Part shown: one piece after another, positions 8,576 through 15,762 of the stretch
Numbering within the stretch: position 1 is the first letter of the stretch
Layout: the number at the start of each line of letters is the position of its first letter
Assembly: GCA_902771155.1 (NCBI GenBank)
Contig: CACXVS010000009.1
Span: forward strand, 17,902-81,901
Direction of reading: 5' to 3'
Source of the DNA: an uncultured Prevotellaceae bacterium
Lineage (GTDB): Bacteria; Bacteroidota; Bacteroidia; Bacteroidales; Bacteroidaceae
Length of the DNA: 64,000 bases
Program-made: the position numbers and the translations under genes
Notes under the pieces: generated by a model
Database searches by the model: none
Told to the model about the DNA's origin: nothing
The model's input: the letters and a program-made list of their open reading frames with translations, nothing else

Positions 8576-8613
8576 AAGGGGGTGTCTGCGAGAGCAGATG
8601 CCCCCTGATTTTT
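8576..8613 (+). terminator. GNRA-loop terminator T4
   Basis: Stem GGGGGTGT/ATGCCCCC with G-U pairs, upper CTGC/GCAG, tetraloop GAGA (8590-8593), then a T tract. The preceding sequence CATCAAGTACTTAAATA (8549) matches that before T2 and T3. The rest of 8526-8754 holds only the next promoter. Confidence 0.85.
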
Positions 8614-8685
8614 GTGACTGTTTTAGGAAGGGTGATGCCTATTTGATACAAACGGGTGTCTTTTATACATTTTTAAGATTATAAA

Positions 8686-8716
8686 TTTGTATAAATCAGG
8701 CATTTTCGTAACTTTG
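8686..8716 (+). promoter_or_regulatory. Promoter of the fourth LruC gene (TTTG-N19-TAACTTTG)
   Basis: TTTG at 8686-8689 and TAACTTTG at 8709-8716, spacer exactly 19 bp. It is nearly the same as the promoter of the preceding paralogue. The leader to the ATG at 8755 is about 35 nt. Confidence 0.85.
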
Positions 8717-8754
8717 CAACCGAATAATAACCATTAAACTCTCTAAGTATTACA

Positions 8755-10299
8755 ATGAAGAAAAATCTAACGACAGGAATGGCCGCTCTCGTATTATGCG
8801 GTTTATTCGCAGGATGTTCCCACGACATGGATGACTATGGCGGGGAAAAGAGCGTGCAGAAGAAGCACCAGATGACCTACGAGCAGGCTTTTATTGCCCG
8901 TTTCGGTACTCCGTCGCCTAACCTCGACTGGGGTTTCGGTTCTAACACCGCAGCCACTACTCGTTCTCTCAATTCGAACTCGATGGCCTATAGCTCAAAA
9001 GCTGTCACAAGAGCAGCCACAAGTACTGCGGAAAGCAATTGGACACTTTCAGAGGGCTATACTGCTACTTTTAACAAGAGTTATTATGAAAAAATCGAGG
9101 CGAAAATGCCAGAGCGCCAACCAACAACAGGTTCTGATAACTTTGAGTTTGTTTCTACCGGTTCGTTCGAGTTTAGCCTGATTTTCACAAAGACCACTTC
9201 AAACAATGAGATTGGTTACTATTACTATGACCCCGAAAAGGAGAGCCTCTCTGAGCGTCATGAAGTGACCTTCCTGAACAGTCTGAATGATCAGTATAAC
9301 AATGGAGACTACTTCAAAGTGGTGAAACTCAACAATGGTGTAGAAGAGGATTTCGTTCCCACTTTTGAAGAATCAGGATTTGATATGTGGAAAATGTCTA
9401 ACATCAAGGAGGTGAAGGCCAAGGTGTTCACTATCAACGTACCTGCTGGTTACCATGTTGGATTCTGGATGAAGAACCACACGTCTGATTGGCCCGTATT
9501 CTACTCTAACCAGGCCATGAACCCTTTGAACTATCGCTATAGCGCTGTTGTAGATCTTGGCGACGACACCTTCCTGGTGGGTCTGGAAGACTGGTATAGG
9601 GCAAACGGTGGCGATGACGACTGTAACGATGTTATCTTCTCTGTCAAGAAGGGTGTGAATCCTCCACCGATTATCATTCCAACCGAGGAATATCAGGAAA
9701 TACGCGTGATGGCTGAAGACTTGACCGTAGGCCAGGATACCGACTTCGACTTCAATGATATCGTCTATGACGTGCGCCGCTATCTGAAGGATGTGGGCGA
9801 CTATCATGAGGAGCAGGTGGTGGTAATCGTAAGAGCTGCCGGTGGTACGCTGCCTCTGTATATTCTGGACGACAACCATGAGGTGCATGGATTGTTTGGG
9901 GCTGACATCGACGAGATGGTTAATACCGATGCCCAGAATCGTGGTATGAAGGGTAAGAATGCTGATCCTTATGTCTTCACTTTAGAGAATCCCAGTCGGT
10001 ATGGCTCAACCATTGGCGAAATTGCCAAGAATATCCCCGTCTGGGTGATCAAGGACGGTGTGAGATGCTATCTGACGGTTCCTAATGCCAGCGAAGGCAT
10101 TGCTTCAAAGATTGGTGTCGGAACGGATTATGATTGGTGCGACGAGCGTCAGGACATTGACAACAAGTACAGCCTCCAGGAGCCTGGCAGAAAGATCAGC
10201 CTGTTTTCGGAATGGATTACTGGCGCTTTCAGTGAAAACGACTGGTATCACTATGCCAAGTCGAGCATCGAGGCTTACAAACTGGCAAAAGGACAATAA
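8755..10299 (+). CDS. LruC-domain (DUF4842) lipoprotein
   Basis: 514 aa, the shortest intact member of the array. Lipoprotein signal MKKNLTTGMAALVLCGLF with lipobox AGC and the acidic run SHDMDDYGG after the Cys. The family motif AFIARFGTPSPNLDWGFG follows at about residues 45-62. The middle part includes VGLEDWYRANGGDDDCNDVIF, a first acidic DDDCNDVIF motif resembling a second, partial LruC/DUF4114-like signature. The full core follows: DFDFNDIVYDV, AAGGTLPLYI, EVHGLFG and CDERQDIDNKY. This is the most compact statement of the family plan: signal, WGF motif, variable middle, LruC core. It is monocistronic. The middle acidic motif suggests a calcium-binding fold, which is inference only. Confidence 0.87.
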   Translation: MKKNLTTGMAALVLCGLFAGCSHDMDDYGGEKSVQKKHQMTYEQAFIARFGTPSPNLDWGFGSNTAATTRSLNSNSMAYSSKAVTRAATSTAESNWTLSEGYTATFNKSYYEKIEAKMPERQPTTGSDNFEFVSTGSFEFSLIFTKTTSNNEIGYYYYDPEKESLSERHEVTFLNSLNDQYNNGDYFKVVKLNNGVEEDFVPTFEESGFDMWKMSNIKEVKAKVFTINVPAGYHVGFWMKNHTSDWPVFYSNQAMNPLNYRYSAVVDLGDDTFLVGLEDWYRANGGDDDCNDVIFSVKKGVNPPPIIIPTEEYQEIRVMAEDLTVGQDTDFDFNDIVYDVRRYLKDVGDYHEEQVVVIVRAAGGTLPLYILDDNHEVHGLFGADIDEMVNTDAQNRGMKGKNADPYVFTLENPSRYGSTIGEIAKNIPVWVIKDGVRCYLTVPNASEGIASKIGVGTDYDWCDERQDIDNKYSLQEPGRKISLFSEWITGAFSENDWYHYAKSSIEAYKLAKGQ

Positions 10300-10332
10300 G
10301 CAATAACCGCCTTATTTTATCAATAATTATCG

Positions 10333-10370
10333 TAGGGCAATGGCCATAGCGCCGTTGCCCTATGCTTTTT
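10333..10370 (+). terminator. Terminator after the fourth LruC gene
   Basis: Stem TAGGGCAA (10333-10340) with TTGCCCTA (10355-10362), extended by TGGC/GCCG, then TGCTTTTT. It lacks the GNRA tip of the other array terminators. Confidence 0.85.
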
Positions 10371-10382
10371 GTGGGGATTTAT

Positions 10383-10413
10383 TTTGCATTGTCCGAAGAA
10401 AGTCGTACCTTTG
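10383..10413 (+). promoter_or_regulatory. Promoter (TTTG-N19-TACCTTTG) almost touching its start codon
   Basis: TTTG at 10383-10386 and TACCTTTG at 10406-10413, exact 19-bp spacer. Only eight bases separate the box from the ATG at 10422, so the mRNA leader would be about 4-5 nt. Confidence 0.8.
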
Positions 10414-10421
10414 TACCCAAT

Positions 10422-11711
10422 ATGGTACTAAATTATATTTGGATTGCGTTTTTCATCATCGCATTCGTGATTGCGCTGGTGAAACTGGTGTTTCTGGGAG
10501 ACTTCGAGGTGTTCCCGGCTATGATGGATTCTACGTTCTCTTCGTCGAAGACGGCCTTTGAGATTTCGTTGGGTCTGACGGGTGTGTTGTCGCTCTGGCT
10601 GGGTATTATGAAGATTGGCGAGAAGGGGGGCGTGGTGAACGTGCTCGCCCGACTGCTGAGTCCTATCTTCGTGAAGCTGTTTCCCGACATTCCCAAGGGG
10701 CACCCTGTGACGGGCTCCATCTTCATGAACATCGCTGCCAACATGCTGGGCCTCGACAATGCGGCTACGCCCCTTGGCCTGAAGGCGATGGAACAGTTGA
10801 AAGAGATTGAAGATGGAAGATTGAAAATTGAAAAAGAGCAAGGAAGGATCAGTGACAGCCAGTTGAAGGAAATGAGCGTGACGGCTTCGAACCCGATGAT
10901 CATGTTCCTCGTGCTGAACACCAGTGGACTGACGCTGATTCCTATCTCAATCATGGTGTATCGTGCCCAGATGGGAGCAGCCCAGCCTACGGACATCTTC
11001 ATCCCCATCCTGCTGGCTACCTTCTTCTCGACACTGGCTGGTATCATCATCACCAGTCTGTTCCAGAAGATTAACCTGCTGAACCGTACCATCTTACTGA
11101 CGCTGGGAGGCGCTGCTCTGCTCGTGGCTACCATCATCTGGGGCTTCGGAAAGCTCGACTCTGTGCTGATGAACCAGGTGAGCACCTCTGTGGCTAATAT
11201 CCTGCTGATGACGATTATCATCGCCTTTATCCTGGCTGGTGTCAGAAAGAAGGTGAACGTCTATGACGCCTTTATCGAGGGGGCGAAGGATGGATTTACA
11301 ACGGCTGTGCGCATCATTCCCTATCTGGTGGCTATCCTCGTGGGCATCGGCGTGTTCAGAGCCAGTGGGGCGATGGACATGCTGATCGACGGCATCCGTT
11401 GGAGCGTGGATCTGGTGGGGGTTAACAGCGACTTTGTGGGTGCCCTGCCTACGGCGCTGATGAAACCCCTCTCAGGCAGTGGGGCCCGAGGCATGATGGT
11501 GGATGCGATGACAACCTATGGCGCCGACTCGTTTATCGGGCGTCTGAGTTGTATCTTCCAGGGCTCGACGGATACCACGTTCTATATACTGGCCGTTTAC
11601 TTCGGTAGTGTGGGAATTGTGAAGACGCGCCACGCTGTGACCTGCGGACTCTTAGCCGATCTGGCTGGTATCCTTGCAGCGATCTTCATTGCTTATCTGT
11701 TTTTTGGGTAA
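10422..11711 (+). CDS. SpmA/SpmB-type spore maturation (nucleoside-recognition) membrane protein
   Basis: 429 aa, polytopic inner-membrane protein with two Gate (nucleoside recognition) halves, as in Bacteroidota fusions of SpmA (about residues 1-200) and SpmB (about 240-429). Typical conserved segments are MNIAANMLGLDNAATPLGLKA in the first half and GALPTALMKPLSGSGARGMM and FQGSTDTTFYILAVYFGS in the second. The family is named for spore coat maturation in Bacillus but is common in non-sporulating bacteria, where its substrate is unknown. The ATG at 10422 is preferred over an in-frame ATG at 10362 that lies in the terminator. The loop at about residues 128-143 (EIEDGRLKIEKEQGRIS) is encoded by a GAAGATTGAAAATTGAA-type repeat like the intergenic arrays nearby, and may be a repeat insertion into a cytoplasmic loop. 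Confidence 0.85.
   Translation: MVLNYIWIAFFIIAFVIALVKLVFLGDFEVFPAMMDSTFSSSKTAFEISLGLTGVLSLWLGIMKIGEKGGVVNVLARLLSPIFVKLFPDIPKGHPVTGSIFMNIAANMLGLDNAATPLGLKAMEQLKEIEDGRLKIEKEQGRISDSQLKEMSVTASNPMIMFLVLNTSGLTLIPISIMVYRAQMGAAQPTDIFIPILLATFFSTLAGIIITSLFQKINLLNRTILLTLGGAALLVATIIWGFGKLDSVLMNQVSTSVANILLMTIIIAFILAGVRKKVNVYDAFIEGAKDGFTTAVRIIPYLVAILVGIGVFRASGAMDMLIDGIRWSVDLVGVNSDFVGALPTALMKPLSGSGARGMMVDAMTTYGADSFIGRLSCIFQGSTDTTFYILAVYFGSVGIVKTRHAVTCGLLADLAGILAAIFIAYLFFG
10803..10848 (+). repeat. GATTGAA-type simple repeat inside a coding region
   Basis: Positions 10803-10848 contain GAGATTGAAGA, GAAGATTGAAAATTG and related units, the same composition as the intergenic arrays at 11712, 20137 and 25249. 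It keeps the frame and encodes a charged loop in the SpmA-type protein. Confidence 0.5.
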
Positions 11712-11781
11712 AATTGAAGAATTGAAGGATTGAAGAATTGAAGAATTGAAGAATTGAAAAATTGAAGATTGAGGATTGAAG
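11712..11781 (+). repeat. GAATTGAA simple-sequence array
   Basis: About eight imperfect copies of an 8-9 bp unit (GAATTGAAG) fill the gap between the stop of the SpmA-type gene and the flippase ATG. Similar arrays lie at 20137-20172 and 25249-25273. Confidence 0.85.
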
Positions 11782-11783
11782 TC

Positions 11784-13211
11784 ATGGCGAATCTAAAATC
11801 ACTTTTCAAAGATACGGCCATATACGGGCTTTCGAGCATCGTGGGCAGGTTCCTGAACTATCTGCTCGTGCCGCTCTACACCCACTATATGCCCAAGGCT
11901 TCGGGCGACTATGGCATCAGCACCAACATCTATGCCTATACGGCTCTGATTCTGGTGTTCCTGACCTTTGGCATGGAGACCACGCTGTTCCGATTTGCCA
12001 ACGACGAGCGCACCAAGCCAGACACGGTGTTCTCGACAGCCTTTGCCACTGTGGGGTCGCTGACGGCCCTTTTCCTAGTGCTGGTCTTCGGATTCATTGG
12101 TCCTATCAGTGGGGCACTGGGCTATACAGAGCACCCCGACTATCTGCTGATGATGGCTGTGGTAGTGGCCCTCGACGCCATCCAGGCCATGCCTTTCTGC
12201 TATCTGAGATTCCAGAAGCGCGCCATCCGATTCGCCTCGCTGAAGATGCTGTTTATCTTACTGAACATCGCCATGAACGTCGTCTGGTTCGTGCTTTTGG
12301 GCAAGACATCGGTGTTCTACGTGTTCTTTATCAATCTGCTGTGCACTGGTTTCATCACCTTCTTCTTTATCCCAGACATGTTCCGCATCAAGTGGAACTT
12401 CGACGGGAGTCTGCTTCGCGAGATGCTGAGCTACTCATGGCCCATCCTGATACTGGGTATCGCTGGCATCCTGAACCAGGTGGCCGATAAGATTATCTTC
12501 CCACTGGTGTATCCTGACGAGGCAGAGGCCAATGTGCAGTTGGGTGTGTATGGCAGTTGTGTGAAGATTGCCATGATCATGGCTATGATCACCCAGGCCT
12601 TCCGCTATGCCTACGAGCCCATCGTGTTTGCCAAGAAAAAGGATGCCGACAAGACGGATTACTATGCCTCGGCCATGAAGTTCTTTATCATCTTCACCCT
12701 GCTGGCCTTCCTCGTGGTGATGGGTTGGATGCCTGTGCTGCAATATATTATAGGTGAGGACTATCGTGAGGGACTGGGCGTGGTGCCTATCGTGATGATG
12801 GCTGAGATATTCATGGGCATCTACTTCAACCTGTCGTTCTGGTATAAGCTCATCGACAAGACCATTTATGGAGCCTGGTTCTCGATAGCGGGTTGTGCTG
12901 TGCTGTTGGCAGTGAACATCGTCTTTATCCCCAAGATCGGCTACTGGGCCTGTGCCTGGGGCGGTCTGGCTGGCTATGGAACGTCGATGATACTGAGTTA
13001 TCTCGTGGGACAGAAAAAGAACCCCATCCCCTATCCTATCAGTAGTATTGCCATTTACTTTATTTCTGCGATGACCCTGTTTGGCATGATGAAGTGGTTC
13101 GAGAGGAATACAGACTGGCCAACATGGATTCTGTTCATCATCAATAATCTCCTGATTGCAGGCTTCGTATTCAGAATCATCAAGAGCGAGCATTTAAAAG
13201 TAAAAAAGTAA
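11784..13211 (+). CDS. Polysaccharide flippase (MOP/Wzx-like)
   Basis: 475 aa with about 12-14 predicted membrane helices, the layout of MATE/MOP superfamily exporters of lipid-linked glycans (Wzx, RfbX). It opens with the typical amphipathic start FKDTAIYGLSSIVGRFLNYLLVPLY, and conserved polar positions occur in the first helices. The ATG at 11784 is chosen because the upstream TTG at 11769 lies in the repeat array. The last codons (KVKK and stop) fall inside the AAAAGTAA array that starts at about 13195. No glycosyltransferases are adjacent, so the cargo cannot be read from context; the other glycan genes of the window are 45 kb away with their own flippase. Confidence 0.85.
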   Translation: MANLKSLFKDTAIYGLSSIVGRFLNYLLVPLYTHYMPKASGDYGISTNIYAYTALILVFLTFGMETTLFRFANDERTKPDTVFSTAFATVGSLTALFLVLVFGFIGPISGALGYTEHPDYLLMMAVVVALDAIQAMPFCYLRFQKRAIRFASLKMLFILLNIAMNVVWFVLLGKTSVFYVFFINLLCTGFITFFFIPDMFRIKWNFDGSLLREMLSYSWPILILGIAGILNQVADKIIFPLVYPDEAEANVQLGVYGSCVKIAMIMAMITQAFRYAYEPIVFAKKKDADKTDYYASAMKFFIIFTLLAFLVVMGWMPVLQYIIGEDYREGLGVVPIVMMAEIFMGIYFNLSFWYKLIDKTIYGAWFSIAGCAVLLAVNIVFIPKIGYWACAWGGLAGYGTSMILSYLVGQKKNPIPYPISSIAIYFISAMTLFGMMKWFERNTDWPTWILFIINNLLIAGFVFRIIKSEHLKVKK

Positions 13212-13265
13212 AAAGGTAAAAAGGTAAAAAGGTAAAAAAGTAAAAGGGTAAAAGGGTAAAAAAAG
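13195..13265 (+). repeat. AAAAAGGTA simple-sequence array (left flank of small gene)
   Basis: About eight imperfect AAAAAGGTA/AAAAAAGTA units. It supplies the stop codon of the flippase gene and ends at the ATG of the four-helix-bundle gene. It is the inverse complement of the array at 13631-13673. Confidence 0.85.
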
Positions 13266-13616
13266 ATGGGAAATAATGTAATATACAAATTAAGCAAGGG
13301 TTTTGCTTTGAGGATTATTGATTTGTATTCTTATCTTTATTACGAGAAGAAAGAGTTAATTATATCTAAACAAATATATCGAAGTGGAACAAGTATTGGG
13401 GCAAATATAGCGGAAAGCATATATGCACAAAGTGAAGCTGACTACATAAACAAACTTAAAATATCTCTTAAGGAGGCTAGTGAAACAAAATATTGGTTAG
13501 AACTATTATATGAATCAAATTTAATTGACGAAGCGCGTTTTAATTCTCTTTCAAACGACATTAATACAATTATTGGAACAACAATTAATATAATAAATAA
13601 GTTGAATAAAAAATGA
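13266..13616 (+). CDS. Four-helix-bundle protein (S23/TIGR02436 family)
   Basis: 116 aa. The sequence has the hallmarks of the small four-helix-bundle family found in 23S rRNA intervening sequences and related to the Avd accessory of diversity-generating retroelements: SKQIYRSGTSIGANIAESIYAQSEADYINKLKI, then EASETKYWLELL. Family members form ring-shaped pentamers and may bind nucleic acid; the host role is unclear. The gene is clearly richer in A and T than its neighbours. It sits between inverted copies of the AAAAAGGTA array, overlaps the next gene by ATGA, and looks inserted between flippase and peptidase. No reverse transcriptase or variable-repeat target is nearby, so a diversity-generating system is not supported. 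Confidence 0.85.
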   Translation: MGNNVIYKLSKGFALRIIDLYSYLYYEKKELIISKQIYRSGTSIGANIAESIYAQSEADYINKLKISLKEASETKYWLELLYESNLIDEARFNSLSNDINTIIGTTINIINKLNKK

Positions 13617-15742
13617 GAAAGTTTTTGTATTTCTTTTTACCTTTTTACCTTTTTACCTTTTTACCTTTAAAGGCTGATGAGGGTATGTGGACGCTGTACA
13701 ATCTGCCTAATGCCGTCTATGAGACAATGAAGATGGAGAACTACGAACTGCCCTACGGTGCTCTGTACGAAGGCGACGATGCCATCAAGAACTGCGTAGT
13801 GAACTTCGGAGGCTACTGCTCGGGGGTGGTGGTATCTCCCGACGGACTCGTGTTTACCAACCACCACTGTGGCTTCGAGGCCATCCGCTCGCACTCCACT
13901 GTGGAGCACGACTATATGTTGGACGGCTTTGTGTCGAACAGTTTTGAGGAGGAGCTGCCCAACAAGGACCTCTTCGTGTCGTTCATGGTGGAACAGAAGG
14001 ATATCACGCCCATGCTCGACTCACTGGGTATCAACCAGATGAACAGCGACAAGCGCTACCTGTTCCTCGACTCGCTGGAGAACGCCATGCTGAAGGATAT
14101 CGAGAAACAAGACTCCACCTTGCGTGTGGAGATCAAACCATACTACGAGGGGAACCAGTACTATCTGACAACCTATCGCGACTATCCTGACGTGCGCCTG
14201 GTGTTTGCCCTGCCCAAGTCGATGGGTAAGTTTGGTGGTGAAACAGACAACTGGATGTGGCCCCGCCAGACCTGCGACTTCAGCGTGTTCCGCATCTATG
14301 TCGATCCGAAGACGGGTGGACCTGCGAAATATTCGAAGGACAACGTGCCGATGAAACCGAAGAAATGGGCACCCGTATCGCTGCAGGGCTACGTGCCCGG
14401 CTCGTTCTCGATGACCATTGGCTATCCTGGCTCTACAAGTCGTTACCTGTCGAGCTATGGTATCAGAGAGCGCCGAGATGCCCAGAACACCCCAATGTAT
14501 CAGACAAGAGAGGTGAAGCAGGGCATCATGCTCCGACATATGAGAGCCGACGAGGCCGTGCGCATCAAGTACGACTCGAAGTACGCCAACAGCTCGAACT
14601 ACTGGAAGAACTCCATCGGTATGAACAAATGTATCGACAGCATCGGACTGATTCAGCAGAAGGCACAGTTCGAGCAGAAGATACGCCAGTGGCAGGACTC
14701 AACGGGATACCTGAAAGACAAGCTCGACTTCGACCTGTTGGAGCGTCTCTACCAGAAGCGCTTCGCTGCTGCCAGAGCCCTGACCTACTACAGCGAAACC
14801 TTCGGACGCAGAAATACTGACGAGATGACTCGTCGTGCCCTTCGGGTGCAGAATGGTGCCATCGTCAACGGCAAGGAAGGCAAGCCCAAGACCTATTATA
14901 TCGAATTTAAGGACAACAGCGATACATGGGACTACGATACGGACCGTGAGATCATCGGTGCCCTGCTGAAGCATTACCGTGAGAATGTGGAGATCAAATA
15001 CCAGCCCGACTTCTACAACGTCATCGACCACGACTTCAAGGGCGACTACCAGAAGTTTGTGGATCACATCTATAAGAAGTCGAAACTGATGAAGAGCGAC
15101 AAGAAGATCTACATCAACAAGAAGAGCTATCACAAGGACCCGGGTGTGGTGTATGGCGAGAGCGTGAAGAGCGCACAGGCTGACATCGTGCTCGACCTAG
15201 AGGCTGTCTCTGACAGTATCGACATCCTGGAGCGTTACCTCTGTGCTGCCAAACTGCGCATGGAGGAGGATATGCCCAACTACAGCGATGCCAACTTCAC
15301 CATGCGACTCAGCTACGGCCAGGTGGGCGAGTATCTGCTGGGCGGAAAGCCTTCAGGCTACTATACGGACGCCAAGAGCATTGTAGAGAAGATGGAAAAG
15401 GGCGAGAAGGGTGTCATCGACTACGAGGCTGAGCCCATCATGAAGGAACTGCTCTCGAAGAACGACTTCGGCAAATACACCGATAAGACCACTGGCAAAC
15501 TGCACCTCTGTTTCCTGTCGAACAATGATATTACAGGTGGCAACTCTGGTTCGCCGATGTTCAATGGCAAGGGTGAGCTCATTGGTCTGGCCTTCGACGG
15601 CAACTGGGACAGTCTGTCGAGCGATATCTTCTTCGACAAGCAACTGGCTCGCTGCATCGGTGTCGATATCCGCTACGTGCTCTACATGATGGAGAGTTGG
15701 GGCAAAGCCGATCGCCTGCTGAAAGAGATCAACGCCAAGTAA
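13613..15742 (+). CDS. dpp7: S46 family dipeptidyl-peptidase, DPP7 type
   Basis: 709 aa, the usual size for S46 peptidases, which release dipeptides from peptide N-termini in the periplasm of asaccharolytic and mixed-diet Bacteroidota. Catalytic elements visible are TNHHCG (His about 85), DNWMWPRQTCDFS (Asp about 222) and GNSGSP (Ser 645). Eighteen residues after that Ser is Gly 663 in LAFDGNWD. In Porphyromonas the matching position is Gly in DPP7 and Arg in DPP11, so a preference for hydrophobic rather than acidic P1 residues is predicted. The hydrophobic core of the signal peptide (FFLPFYLFTFLPL) is encoded almost wholly by a TTTTTACC repeat. The start overlaps the stop of the preceding gene (ATGA), so the two may be co-translated. 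Confidence 0.9.
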   Translation: MRKFLYFFLPFYLFTFLPLKADEGMWTLYNLPNAVYETMKMENYELPYGALYEGDDAIKNCVVNFGGYCSGVVVSPDGLVFTNHHCGFEAIRSHSTVEHDYMLDGFVSNSFEEELPNKDLFVSFMVEQKDITPMLDSLGINQMNSDKRYLFLDSLENAMLKDIEKQDSTLRVEIKPYYEGNQYYLTTYRDYPDVRLVFALPKSMGKFGGETDNWMWPRQTCDFSVFRIYVDPKTGGPAKYSKDNVPMKPKKWAPVSLQGYVPGSFSMTIGYPGSTSRYLSSYGIRERRDAQNTPMYQTREVKQGIMLRHMRADEAVRIKYDSKYANSSNYWKNSIGMNKCIDSIGLIQQKAQFEQKIRQWQDSTGYLKDKLDFDLLERLYQKRFAAARALTYYSETFGRRNTDEMTRRALRVQNGAIVNGKEGKPKTYYIEFKDNSDTWDYDTDREIIGALLKHYRENVEIKYQPDFYNVIDHDFKGDYQKFVDHIYKKSKLMKSDKKIYINKKSYHKDPGVVYGESVKSAQADIVLDLEAVSDSIDILERYLCAAKLRMEEDMPNYSDANFTMRLSYGQVGEYLLGGKPSGYYTDAKSIVEKMEKGEKGVIDYEAEPIMKELLSKNDFGKYTDKTTGKLHLCFLSNNDITGGNSGSPMFNGKGELIGLAFDGNWDSLSSDIFFDKQLARCIGVDIRYVLYMMESWGKADRLLKEINAK
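13631..13673 (+). repeat. TTTTTACC array coding for a signal-peptide core
   Basis: Four to five TTTTTACC units, inverted relative to the array at 13195-13265. Here the repeat lies within the reading frame of the peptidase and encodes its hydrophobic signal segment. Confidence 0.85.
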
Positions 15743-15762
15743 AGACCTTAATACTAGTTTTT

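Noticed and set aside
1140..10299. SusD-like or FimB/Mfa-type fimbrial genes
   Set aside because: The acidic DxDFNDVV core and CDERQDI motif fit LruC/DUF4842, not SusD TPR or fimbrillin folds.
13266..13616. Diversity-generating retroelement accessory (Avd)
   Set aside because: The fold family is shared, but there is no reverse transcriptase, template repeat or variable target gene nearby.
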